The notes below the pieces were generated by a model, which did not search any database, had not been told where the DNA came from, and was given only the letters and a program-made list of their open reading frames with translations. This document shows positions 51,580-58,703 of a DNA stretch of 64,000 bases, piece after piece. Position 1 is the stretch's first letter, and each line of letters starts with the position of its first letter. The DNA is from Bacillota bacterium. Lineage in GTDB: Bacteria; Bacillota; Clostridia; Christensenellales; Aristaeellaceae. The stretch is from the NCBI GenBank assembly GCA_023395615.1, contig JAEWYP010000031.1, forward strand, positions 12,292-76,291, written 5' to 3'. The translations under genes were made by a program, and so were the position numbers.

Positions 51580-53649
51580 TCATCCTTTCACAAGTTTCAT
51601 ATCACGGGTCGTCCGGCAGATCACTTTATCCGTCGCCAGCAGGATCGCGGGCAGAACGAACAGCACAACGATCACGCTGATCAGGGCCCCGCGCGAAATT
51701 AAACCGCACATGGAGCTGATGATATCCACGTCGCTGTACAGGCCCACGCCGAATGTGGCCGCGAAGAAGCTGAGGCCGCTGACCAGGATGGACTTTCCGG
51801 AAGAAGTGACCGCATACTCGACAGCTTCTTTTCCGTTGCGGCCGGACAGGCGGGCCTGTTTATAGCGGGTCGTCATCAGGATGGCATAATCCACCGTTGC
51901 GCCCAGCTGAATGGTGCTGATCAGGATCGGCGCTACAAACGGCAGGCTGACGCCTGTATAGTAAGGAATGCAGAGATTAAAGAAGATGCCAAACTCGATG
52001 ATCGCCACCAGAATAATCGGCAGCGTCGCGGACCGCAACACCAGCGCGATAATCAGGAACACGGCCACAATGGAGATCACGCTGACCACCGTAAAGTCGT
52101 GGTCGGTGCAGGAAATCAGGTCTTTGGTGCAGGGCGCCTCGCCAATCAGCATCCCGCCCTGATCATACTCTTTCAGGATGCCGTTCAGCGTGTCAATCTG
52201 CGCGTTAACCGCATCGGAAGATACGGCGTATTCCGACGAGATCAGCGTAAGCCGGTAACGGCCGCTTTCCAGCTCACTGCGTACGTTGTCCGGCAGAATC
52301 TCTTCCGGGATTCCCGCGCCGGTCAGCGTTTCCAGCCCGATCACATTTTTTACACCCTGTACCTTCTCCATCCGGGTCAGCATCTCGCGGGTTTGCCCCT
52401 GAGAAACCGACGTATCTGTCAGCAGCAGATGGTTGGCGCTTACGCCGAAATCCGTTTTTAACTTCTGGTCGGCTTTCACACAGGCCATCGTATCCGGCAG
52501 GCAATTGCTGAGATCGTAGTATTTCCCCACGTTGTGGTAGCCGTAGAAGGCGGGAACCAGCAGCACGACGAAGATCACGATCAGCCAGCGGTACCGCTTG
52601 GTAATCCACGCGCCAAGCGCTTTGGGTTCCGGGATCAGCGGTTTATGGGTGGTGCGCTCAATGGCCCGGTCAAAGCTGAGCAGCACCGCGGGCAACAGCG
52701 TAATCGACCCCAGAACTCCCAGCAGCACGCCCTTGCTCATCACAATGCCCAAATCGCGACCCAGCGTAAAACTCATAAAGCAGATCGCCAGAAAACCCGC
52801 CACCGTCGTCATGGAGCTGCCGACAATCGCGGACGTGGTGGTAACGATTGCCTGCGCCATCGCCTCGTTCCGGTCCTTCAGCTTCTGCTTCTGCTCCTGA
52901 TACGCGTGCCAGAGGAAAATGGAATAGTCCAGCGTAACAGCCAGCTGCAGCACCGCCGCGACGGCCTTTGTAACGTAGCTGATTTCCCCCAGAAAATAGT
53001 TGCTGCCCATGTTCCACAGTACGCTGACCCCGATGCAGAACAGGAAAATCAGCGGCAGCAGCAGCGAATCCATACACACCGCCAGCGTTATGCACGCCAG
53101 CGCGACCGCGATGAGCACGTAGGTGCCTTCCTGCTCGTCCACCACATTTTTCGTATCAGTTACCACGGCGGACAGCCCACAGACAAAGCACTTTTCGTTC
53201 GCCAGTTTGCGGATATCCGTAATAGCCTGCATGGTACCGTCCGCAGAACTGGTTTCGTCAAAAAATACCGCCAGCAACGTGCTGTCGCCCTGATTAAAGG
53301 CTTTGTACACGTTATCCGGCAATATCTCCCGGGGGATGGACGCATCCGCGAACGTCGCGTAGCCCATCACGTTCGCCACATGGGGCACCGCCTCGATCTC
53401 TTTTTGCAGTGCGGCGACATCCTTTTGCGGCATTCCTTCGGTTACAATCAGCGAGAACGCGCCCTTGCCGAACTCGTCCATCAGGATTTCCTGCCCTTTC
53501 ACCGTATCCAGATCGCCGGGCAGATAATAAAGGAGATCGTATTTCACCTTTGTGTTGATCATTCCGAGAACGGACGGCACAATCAGCGCCAGGCATACGA
53601 CGATCACCCACACGCGGTGCTTTACCAGGCCCCTTGCCAGCTTTGTCAA
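51580..53649 (-). CDS. MMPL-family RND transporter
   Basis: 689 residues, about twelve transmembrane helices in two related halves, each with a large outer loop, as in Gram-positive MMPL/YdfJ-type RND exporters. Repeated family phrases are AAVLQLAVTLDYSIFLWHAYQEQ and TIQLGATVDYAILMTTRYKQ, with a charged Asp in the proton path of each half (LDYS, VDYA). The start is a TTG with GGGGAG nine bases upstream; no in-frame ATG lies before the first helix. Substrates of such exporters are lipids or hydrophobic drugs. The promoter at 53788-53816 and the TGGT-N3-ACCA operator suggest control by the divergent GntR regulator. Confidence 0.9.
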   Translation of the reverse strand: MTKLARGLVKHRVWVIVVCLALIVPSVLGMINTKVKYDLLYYLPGDLDTVKGQEILMDEFGKGAFSLIVTEGMPQKDVAALQKEIEAVPHVANVMGYATFADASIPREILPDNVYKAFNQGDSTLLAVFFDETSSADGTMQAITDIRKLANEKCFVCGLSAVVTDTKNVVDEQEGTYVLIAVALACITLAVCMDSLLLPLIFLFCIGVSVLWNMGSNYFLGEISYVTKAVAAVLQLAVTLDYSIFLWHAYQEQKQKLKDRNEAMAQAIVTTTSAIVGSSMTTVAGFLAICFMSFTLGRDLGIVMSKGVLLGVLGSITLLPAVLLSFDRAIERTTHKPLIPEPKALGAWITKRYRWLIVIFVVLLVPAFYGYHNVGKYYDLSNCLPDTMACVKADQKLKTDFGVSANHLLLTDTSVSQGQTREMLTRMEKVQGVKNVIGLETLTGAGIPEEILPDNVRSELESGRYRLTLISSEYAVSSDAVNAQIDTLNGILKEYDQGGMLIGEAPCTKDLISCTDHDFTVVSVISIVAVFLIIALVLRSATLPIILVAIIEFGIFFNLCIPYYTGVSLPFVAPILISTIQLGATVDYAILMTTRYKQARLSGRNGKEAVEYAVTSSGKSILVSGLSFFAATFGVGLYSDVDIISSMCGLISRGALISVIVVLFVLPAILLATDKVICRTTRDMKLVKG

Positions 53650-53769
53650 CCCTTCTCACTCCCCACATCAGCCATTCCACTCGGTTGCGCATACCGGTCC
53701 CTTTCATCACAGCGCGCAGAACGAATTCTTCCCCTTACATTGCCCGAGGATGGCCCCATCCATATTCTG

Positions 53770-53780
53770 TGGTCTAACCA
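53770..53780. promoter_or_regulatory. GntR/FadR-type operator at the MMPL transcription start
   Basis: TGGTCTAACCA is a perfect TNGT-N3-ACNA palindrome, the FadR-subfamily consensus. It begins about eight bases after the -10 box of the MMPL promoter, covering the predicted transcription start, which suits repression. Confidence 0.6.
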
Positions 53781-53787
53781 CCGCAAG

Positions 53788-53816
53788 AGTGTAATCCGTT
53801 TCAAAATAAAAGTCAA
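53788..53816 (-). promoter_or_regulatory. Sigma-A promoter of the MMPL operon
   Basis: Minus strand: TTGACT (53811-53816), 17-base spacer, TACACT (53788-53793). The leader to the TTG start is about 130 bases. Confidence 0.7.
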
Positions 53817-53847
53817 TCGTCCTTGCCATAAAAATTAAGCGTTTTTA

Positions 53848-53876
53848 ATGACCAAAATCGATTTTTTGTGTATAAT
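53848..53876 (+). promoter_or_regulatory. Promoter of the gntR-type gene
   Basis: ATGACC (53848-53853), 17 bases, consensus TATAAT (53871-53876). The spacer contains the 12-base palindrome AAAATCGATTTT (53854-53865), which could be a second control site. Confidence 0.6.
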
Positions 53877-53889
53877 AGCATTGATCCCA

Positions 53890-53900
53890 TGGTTAAACCA
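53890..53900. promoter_or_regulatory. GntR/FadR-type operator in the regulator's own leader
   Basis: TGGTTAAACCA is a second perfect TNGT-N3-ACNA palindrome, differing from the one at 53770-53780 only in the central bases. It lies between the predicted transcription start (about 53883) and the ribosome binding site, which suits autorepression. Confidence 0.6.
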
Positions 53901-53919
53901 GAAAGAGGTATTGCGTGAT

Positions 53920-54627
53920 ATGAAATTTAACACCCTCATTGCCCCCACCATTCGGCAGATGTTCGTGGACCAGATCACGCACATGATTCTGGCAGGCGAT
54001 CTGAAAGCGGGCGACGCACTGCCGACGGAGCGCGAACTGGCCGAGAAAATGCAAATCAGCAAATCAGCCGCCCATATCGGCTTAAGCGACCTGCAACGGA
54101 TGGGTTTTGTGCACATCAAGCCCCGCCATAAAACCACGGTCGCCGATTACTGGGCCAGCGGAACGCTGGAAACGCTGGACACCATTCTGCGTTATAACGG
54201 CGGAAGGCTCAACAAAGCGCACACCCGATCCATTCTGGAATGCCGCATGGCCCTGGAGGGAATCGCGATTGACCGGGTTGCCCAAAACCGAACCGAGGAC
54301 GATCTGGCCCGCCTGAACGCTGTGGTGAGCGATCTGCAAACCGCAGCGCGACAGCGCCCCACGGCGGATGCGAACCGCATTGCGGAGCTGATGTTTCAAT
54401 TTCAGCACCTGATCAGTATTCTGAGCCGAAATTCAATTTTTCCACTGGTGATGAACGCTTTCCGCACCTTTCATCTGGCCTTCTGGAAGACGGAAGCGGA
54501 TCAGTTGGGCGCGGATCATTGCCTGCAGTATGCCAAAACCCTGCTGGATAGCGTTGTGCGCCGGGATTCCGCTGCCGCAAAAGTACAGATGCAGCAAGAG
54601 TTTGAAACGTATCTGGCCAGTATATAA
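53920..54627 (+). CDS. GntR-family (FadR subgroup) transcriptional regulator
   Basis: 235 residues. The N-terminal winged helix reads LKAGDALPTERELAEKMQISKSAAHIGLSDLQRMGFVHIK; note the Ala-Ala-His where most relatives have Ser/Thr-Val-Arg in the recognition helix. The all-helical FCD-like effector domain follows (SILECRMALEGIAIDRVA). I start it at the ATG at 53920, after GAAAGAGG; the longer frame has no binding site and would cover the promoter. Divergent from the MMPL exporter, with one TGGT-N3-ACCA operator in front of each gene, it is the likely repressor of both. The inducer is unknown. Confidence 0.88.
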   Translation: MKFNTLIAPTIRQMFVDQITHMILAGDLKAGDALPTERELAEKMQISKSAAHIGLSDLQRMGFVHIKPRHKTTVADYWASGTLETLDTILRYNGGRLNKAHTRSILECRMALEGIAIDRVAQNRTEDDLARLNAVVSDLQTAARQRPTADANRIAELMFQFQHLISILSRNSIFPLVMNAFRTFHLAFWKTEADQLGADHCLQYAKTLLDSVVRRDSAAAKVQMQQEFETYLASI

Positions 54628-54747
54628 AGCCAAAGAAAAACAAAGCAACCACCCTTATATGCCCGACGTGAAAACAGTCGCCGCGTCGTAAAGGGCAGGA
54701 AGGGCTGCCCCGGACAGGAGCGCCTTTCTCCCTTACGAATCTCCAGA

Positions 54748-54761
54748 TTGGTTGTAACCAA
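54748..54761. promoter_or_regulatory. Palindrome over the -35 of the cupin-AraC gene
   Basis: TTGGTTGTAACCAA has arms TTGGTT/AACCAA around two bases and covers the -35 box. It resembles the GntR operators nearby but with one base more between half-sites, so recognition by the same protein is uncertain; a LacI-type or autoregulatory site is equally possible. Confidence 0.4.
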
Positions 54762-54780
54762 AAGGCTCCTGTGATATAAT
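54752..54780 (+). promoter_or_regulatory. Promoter of the cupin-AraC gene
   Basis: TTGTAA (54752-54757), 17 bases, extended -10 TGA-TATAAT (54775-54780). The leader before the ATG at 54928 is about 140 bases. Confidence 0.75.
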
Positions 54781-54876
54781 AGGGCCATATAAAAATGGCG
54801 AATGCGTCGGCCTTTATGCAACAGATTTCCCGATGGCTGACGTTTTTTTGACCGTATTTTTATCCATGTGGTTTTA

Positions 54877-54906
54877 GAATCACGCGGGTATTTACCCCCG
54901 CGATTC
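54877..54906 (+). promoter_or_regulatory. Leader hairpin just before the cupin-AraC ribosome binding site
   Basis: Fourteen-base arms (54877-54890 and 54893-54906, GAATC...GGGTA) with two mismatches and a two-base loop end four bases before GGAGGG. It could modulate translation; there is no T run for termination. Confidence 0.4.
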
Positions 54907-54927
54907 TTCGGAGGGAATCGGAATCCT

Positions 54928-55815
54928 ATGCCAAACATCCATCTGGTCAATTTTCCGGGACCAACCCTTGAGATGATCCGCAATCCGGTCTTACGCTGTG
55001 TAGGGCGTTGCAGCAACATCCCCGCCTACTCTATCGAAGGGCACTCCCATCCGACCGTCGAGCTGCTTTATATCGAAAGCGGACACGGAACTGCCTCCGT
55101 GGGCGGAACGCAATATCCCCTCGAGCCCGGCACCATTGTAATTTACAACCCGACGGTGAAGCACTCCGAGCGGTTTACCCGCGAAGAGCAGGCCCCGTTA
55201 TTTTACCACCTGAAATTTGACGAGCTGTCCATCTCCGGTATGCCGGTCAATAACCTGCTGCCTTCCGGCTTGCCCCCGACTTTTGATACCGGTGTGAATC
55301 GGGATGCTTTCAGTCGGCTGCTCTCCACCATGTTTCAGGAGGCGGAAGAGCAGCACCTCGGCTATCGGCAGATGCTGGACAGCCTGCTTTATTGTATTGT
55401 GCTGCTCACCCTGCGCGTTCTGGACGCTTCTTACACGCTGCTTCGCAAAAACGAAGGGGATTCGCTGATCTACCAGATCCAGCAATATTTTGCCGAGCAT
55501 TACGCCCGGAAACTGTCCATGAAAGAAGTGGCAAGCCAGTTCCACATCAACGACTGCTATCTTTCGCACATGTTTAAGGAGAATATCGGCCTCTCCCCAT
55601 CCGCCTACCTGACCGAATTCCGTATTAACGAGGCCTGCCGCCTGCTCTCCCAGACCGATATGCCCATTCACATCATCGCCAGCAGCATAGGCTACCAGAA
55701 CCAGTCCAACTTCCAGATCCAGTTCAAGAAAAACAAGGGGCTTTCTCCGTTGCAGTATCGCGCGTATTACGAGAAAAATCCCCTGATCCATCTGGATAAC
55801 GAGTATATCAAATAG
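54928..55815 (+). CDS. AraC-family regulator with cupin sugar-sensing domain
   Basis: 295 residues. An N-terminal cupin domain (HSHPTVELLYIESGHGTASV, then LEPGTIVIYNP) senses a small sugar in the cytoplasm; the C-terminal AraC HTH pair is intact (LSMKEVASQFHINDCYLSHMF and PIHIIASSIGYQNQSNFQIQFKK). The ATG at 54928 follows GGAGGG. Convergent with the GH172/kinase/isomerase operon, it is the likely activator of that operon from the promoter at the right edge of the window. The leader carries a palindrome and a hairpin. Confidence 0.9.
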   Translation: MPNIHLVNFPGPTLEMIRNPVLRCVGRCSNIPAYSIEGHSHPTVELLYIESGHGTASVGGTQYPLEPGTIVIYNPTVKHSERFTREEQAPLFYHLKFDELSISGMPVNNLLPSGLPPTFDTGVNRDAFSRLLSTMFQEAEEQHLGYRQMLDSLLYCIVLLTLRVLDASYTLLRKNEGDSLIYQIQQYFAEHYARKLSMKEVASQFHINDCYLSHMFKENIGLSPSAYLTEFRINEACRLLSQTDMPIHIIASSIGYQNQSNFQIQFKKNKGLSPLQYRAYYEKNPLIHLDNEYIK

Positions 55816-55874
55816 AGCGCCAATGTATCGGCAGATAACGAAGAGTCCGCACGAACCGCAATCTTTTTGGAACA

Positions 55875-55916
55875 GCAAAACAGGAACCGGCTGCGCGCAT
55901 CCGGTTCCTGTTTTGC
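55875..55916. terminator. Bidirectional terminator between cupin-AraC and SIS genes
   Basis: Perfect 16-base arms (55875-55890 and 55901-55916, GCAAAACAGGAACCGG type) around a ten-base loop. The AAAA/TTTT ends of the stem give short T runs in both directions, ending the AraC transcript and the GH172-SIS operon. Confidence 0.85.
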
Positions 55917-55930
55917 CGAATCGTCTTATC

Positions 55931-56542
55931 TTACTTTGTTTCCGCTTCCTGTTCGTTTTCCCGGAGCTGCCCCAGCATACCGCCCGGATGGCGCAGCACA
56001 TATTCGGCGGGGGTTAACCCGCGTTTCTCCTGCAACACCACCGAAAGGCCCTGCAACACCAGGATCTCGGATAATATTGAGGCGCGCGGTGCCCGGTTCA
56101 GCGGACCGCCTTCGTTATCCACATGGGCCACCAGATGCGCATCGGCAAACTGTGCAAGCCATGACCCGGCGTTCCCGGTCACGGCGATCACCTTGCAGCC
56201 GTTGTTGCGGATGGCTCGCGCCGTCGCCTTCATTTCCGTCGTTTCGCCGCTGTTGGAAATACAAATCACCACATCCCCAGGCACCAGCTGCCCGCAGGAA
56301 CCGTGCACTGCTTCCGTGCCGTGCAGAAAATACGTCGGCGTACCCGTGGAGGACAGAAGCGACGCCATGTAACTGGCCACGTGCGCGGGTTTTCCGATGC
56401 CCGTGATATGTACGCGGTTTCCGCGCTTTTCCGCTTCCCAGATGATTCCGGCCGCCGCCTCGTACATCTTGACGTTCATATCGTTCAGCGTCCGTTCCAC
56501 TTCCGCGCATTGGGTGGTCACAAACGTTTCCAGCATCGTCAT
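55931..56542 (-). CDS. SIS-domain sugar-phosphate isomerase, KdsD-like (arabinose-5-phosphate isomerase type)
   Basis: 203 residues: a single SIS domain with the KdsD-type run GIGKPAHVASYMASLLSSTG, ISNSGET and RHPGGMLG. KdsD converts D-ribulose 5-phosphate to D-arabinose 5-phosphate but normally carries two C-terminal CBS domains, which are absent here; CBS-less forms are known. AAGGAGG precedes the ATG, which overlaps the kinase stop (ATGA), so the pair is coupled. With a ribokinase-like kinase and GH172, a catabolic role (arabinose 5-phosphate to ribulose 5-phosphate) fits better than lipopolysaccharide synthesis. A hexulose-phosphate isomerase role is the alternative. Confidence 0.82.
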   Translation of the reverse strand: MTMLETFVTTQCAEVERTLNDMNVKMYEAAAGIIWEAEKRGNRVHITGIGKPAHVASYMASLLSSTGTPTYFLHGTEAVHGSCGQLVPGDVVICISNSGETTEMKATARAIRNNGCKVIAVTGNAGSWLAQFADAHLVAHVDNEGGPLNRAPRASILSEILVLQGLSVVLQEKRGLTPAEYVLRHPGGMLGQLRENEQEAETK

Positions 56543-57528
56543 AACGATTCCTCCTTTTCAAAAAGTCCGTCAAAGCACGAAATATTCTGTTTGTCCGCGT
56601 GCATCAGCGCCAGTACCTCCGCAAGCGTCGGCAGGCTGGGCTGCGCGCCCAGATGGGATACGGTAATATGCGCCGCGTAATTGGCAAACCGAAGCGCGTC
56701 CCTGTGGGGGGCGCCCATGGCGACCGCAGTGCAGAACGCGCCCACAAAACTGTCCCCCGCCGCCGTAGGGTCTACCACGTTGGCGCAATAAACGCTGGGG
56801 CTGATGATCGTTTCCTGCGCGTTGCCAAGAACCGCACCCTCGCCGCCACGGGTAATCAGCACGTTTTGAACGCCCTTGTCCAGCAGGCTCCGTATGGCCT
56901 GCATGGCGGAAGCCTCGTCCACCACCGGGATGCCGGAAAGGTCCGCCGCCTCGTGCTCGTTGGGGGAAATATAACTCACATGGGCTAACAGATCGCTGTC
57001 CACAGGAGCGGAAGGCGCAGTGTTAAGCATTACCGGTACGTTTGCCGCATACGCGTAGGAAGCGACCAGCGCATTGACCTCCATGGGAATCTCAAACTGG
57101 AGTACTACCATATCATAATTCGCAATGTCGGTCTGCAAAAAGGCAACGTCCCCGGCGGTCAGTTTCATGTTGGCGCCCGATACCACGATAATCCGGTTGG
57201 CGGTATTGGCCCCCTTCTTTTCCAGCTGAACGTTCCCGATGGCGGAGCACACATCCGGTGTTTCCAGCACATGGCGCACGTTCACCCCCGCGTCGCGCAC
57301 GCTTGCCACCATGTTTTTCCCAAAATCGTCCTGCCCGACGCGGCCCACCATGGTTACCTCCGCGCCCAGGCGAGCGGCCTGCACCGCCTGGTTCGCTCCC
57401 TTGCCGCCGGACGCCGTGTGATAATCCAGACCCAGTACGGTTTCCCCGCTGCCCGGAAATCGTTCCGTACTCACGATTAAATCCATCACCAGACTGCCAA
57501 CCACCAGGATTCTCGGTTTCCGTTTCAC
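56539..57528 (-). CDS. PfkB-family sugar kinase, ribokinase-like
   Basis: 329 residues. The N-terminal GG motif (TASGGKGANQAVQAARLGA) and the C-terminal catalytic motif DPTAAGDSFVGAF mark a complete ribokinase-type PfkB kinase; the spacing and early VVGSLVMDLIV are closest to ribokinases, which phosphorylate O5 of a furanose or pentose. I start at a GTG (57528) placed five bases after AGAGGGA; the longer frame enters the GH172 gene. D-arabinose or a related pentose is the inferred substrate from the neighbours GH172 and KdsD-like SIS. Its stop overlaps the SIS start. Confidence 0.88.
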   Translation of the reverse strand: MKRKPRILVVGSLVMDLIVSTERFPGSGETVLGLDYHTASGGKGANQAVQAARLGAEVTMVGRVGQDDFGKNMVASVRDAGVNVRHVLETPDVCSAIGNVQLEKKGANTANRIIVVSGANMKLTAGDVAFLQTDIANYDMVVLQFEIPMEVNALVASYAYAANVPVMLNTAPSAPVDSDLLAHVSYISPNEHEAADLSGIPVVDEASAMQAIRSLLDKGVQNVLITRGGEGAVLGNAQETIISPSVYCANVVDPTAAGDSFVGAFCTAVAMGAPHRDALRFANYAAHITVSHLGAQPSLPTLAEVLALMHADKQNISCFDGLFEKEESL

Positions 57529-57553
57529 GCTGTTCCCTCTTTCCCGATTTCCC

Positions 57554-58639
57554 TTAAATAATTTCCAGCGCGTCACGGTCCGGCAGCGGGTACAGCGGCG
57601 CGGTCGGCAGCGTCTGGTACCAGAAAGCCACGGAAGCGATATCGTCCTGCAGCGGCAGATACCGGCCGTCCGCACGCCAGCCCAGCGCCTGAATGGTTAC
57701 CCGCAGGTTGCTTTCAAACCGGATAGGGTCCATCACATGCCAGCGGTACATGCCAAAACGCATCTGGCTGTTATTGAGCCTGTCCGGGCAGATCACCTGC
57801 GGTAACCCGGAATACGGCGTGTGAAACGGAACATACCGGTCGTGCGTTACGGGGTCCTCAAAATCATAGGAACCGCAGAAATAATCCTCCGTGCCGGTAC
57901 CGCAAATCGTGGGGTATTCCCCGTCGCCGTCCAGATGAAACTTGATTTCGCCTTCGCCCCACCAGTTGTTGTTATTGACTCCCCACGCCATATAGGTGCC
58001 CACATAATGGCCTTTGCCCTGTACGCCATCCAGAAGGGTGTACACTTCTTTGTACGGCAGCGGGTTTACGCGGCGGAACTGCGCGCAGAAATACGCGCTG
58101 TCCGCCGGCACGTCGGTAAGGCAGTAATTAATCTGGTAATAAATCGTCACCGACGCGTCGGCACGGTTTTGCAGCGTCATGCGGCAGCGCCCGCGAAACG
58201 GCATGGGCCAGTAGCAGTTAAAAGCACTGCCCGGGTTTACGCAAACCGCCAGCGACGAAATCTGGGCATAGCGGTTCCAGCCGCAGGCGAAAAAGTCGCC
58301 GATCGGGCATTCGACCGACGGGTTCTCCTGCCCGTCCCAGTAAATCCGCAAAATCGTATTACGCCACACACCGGTCGGGGTTAGCCAAATCTGCTGGATA
58401 CATCCCGGACCGGTAATGTCGGCGATCGTAAAAGTGTCTCCGGGCTGGATAACGATATACGGGTTCGTTTTCCAGCCAAGCCCCAGCTCTCTGGCCGCGT
58501 GATAGGCGCTGCCCTGTTCCGCGGGGCAGCGCGCGCCGCCGCCCGCCTCCCCGGTAAGATTTTCCGGTGAGATGGAACGTGACTTCGCATCCGATAAACG
58601 ATAAAGATCCGCCATGCTCCCGATCCCATTGAAAGACAT
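57554..58639 (-). CDS. GH172 (DUF2961) glycoside hydrolase
   Basis: 361 residues with the DUF2961/GH172 double jelly-roll pattern. The two signature blocks with candidate catalytic Glu are WGEGEIKFHLDGDGE and GTGTEDYFCGSY. Known GH172 enzymes cleave alpha-D-arabinofuranosides or alpha-D-fructofuranosides, or form difructose anhydride; they act as oligomers. There is no signal peptide, so it works on imported saccharides. GGGAGG sets the ATG at 58639. It sits between an unknown (alpha/alpha)6 protein and a sugar kinase, in an operon with an ABC importer. Confidence 0.88.
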   Translation of the reverse strand: MSFNGIGSMADLYRLSDAKSRSISPENLTGEAGGGARCPAEQGSAYHAARELGLGWKTNPYIVIQPGDTFTIADITGPGCIQQIWLTPTGVWRNTILRIYWDGQENPSVECPIGDFFACGWNRYAQISSLAVCVNPGSAFNCYWPMPFRGRCRMTLQNRADASVTIYYQINYCLTDVPADSAYFCAQFRRVNPLPYKEVYTLLDGVQGKGHYVGTYMAWGVNNNNWWGEGEIKFHLDGDGEYPTICGTGTEDYFCGSYDFEDPVTHDRYVPFHTPYSGLPQVICPDRLNNSQMRFGMYRWHVMDPIRFESNLRVTIQALGWRADGRYLPLQDDIASVAFWYQTLPTAPLYPLPDRDALEII

Positions 58640-58703
58640 AAGTAAACCTCCCGTATTGTTATTCCTTCCGGCAGATAACCCCGTGGGATTTCGCCGGCGG
58701 CGC

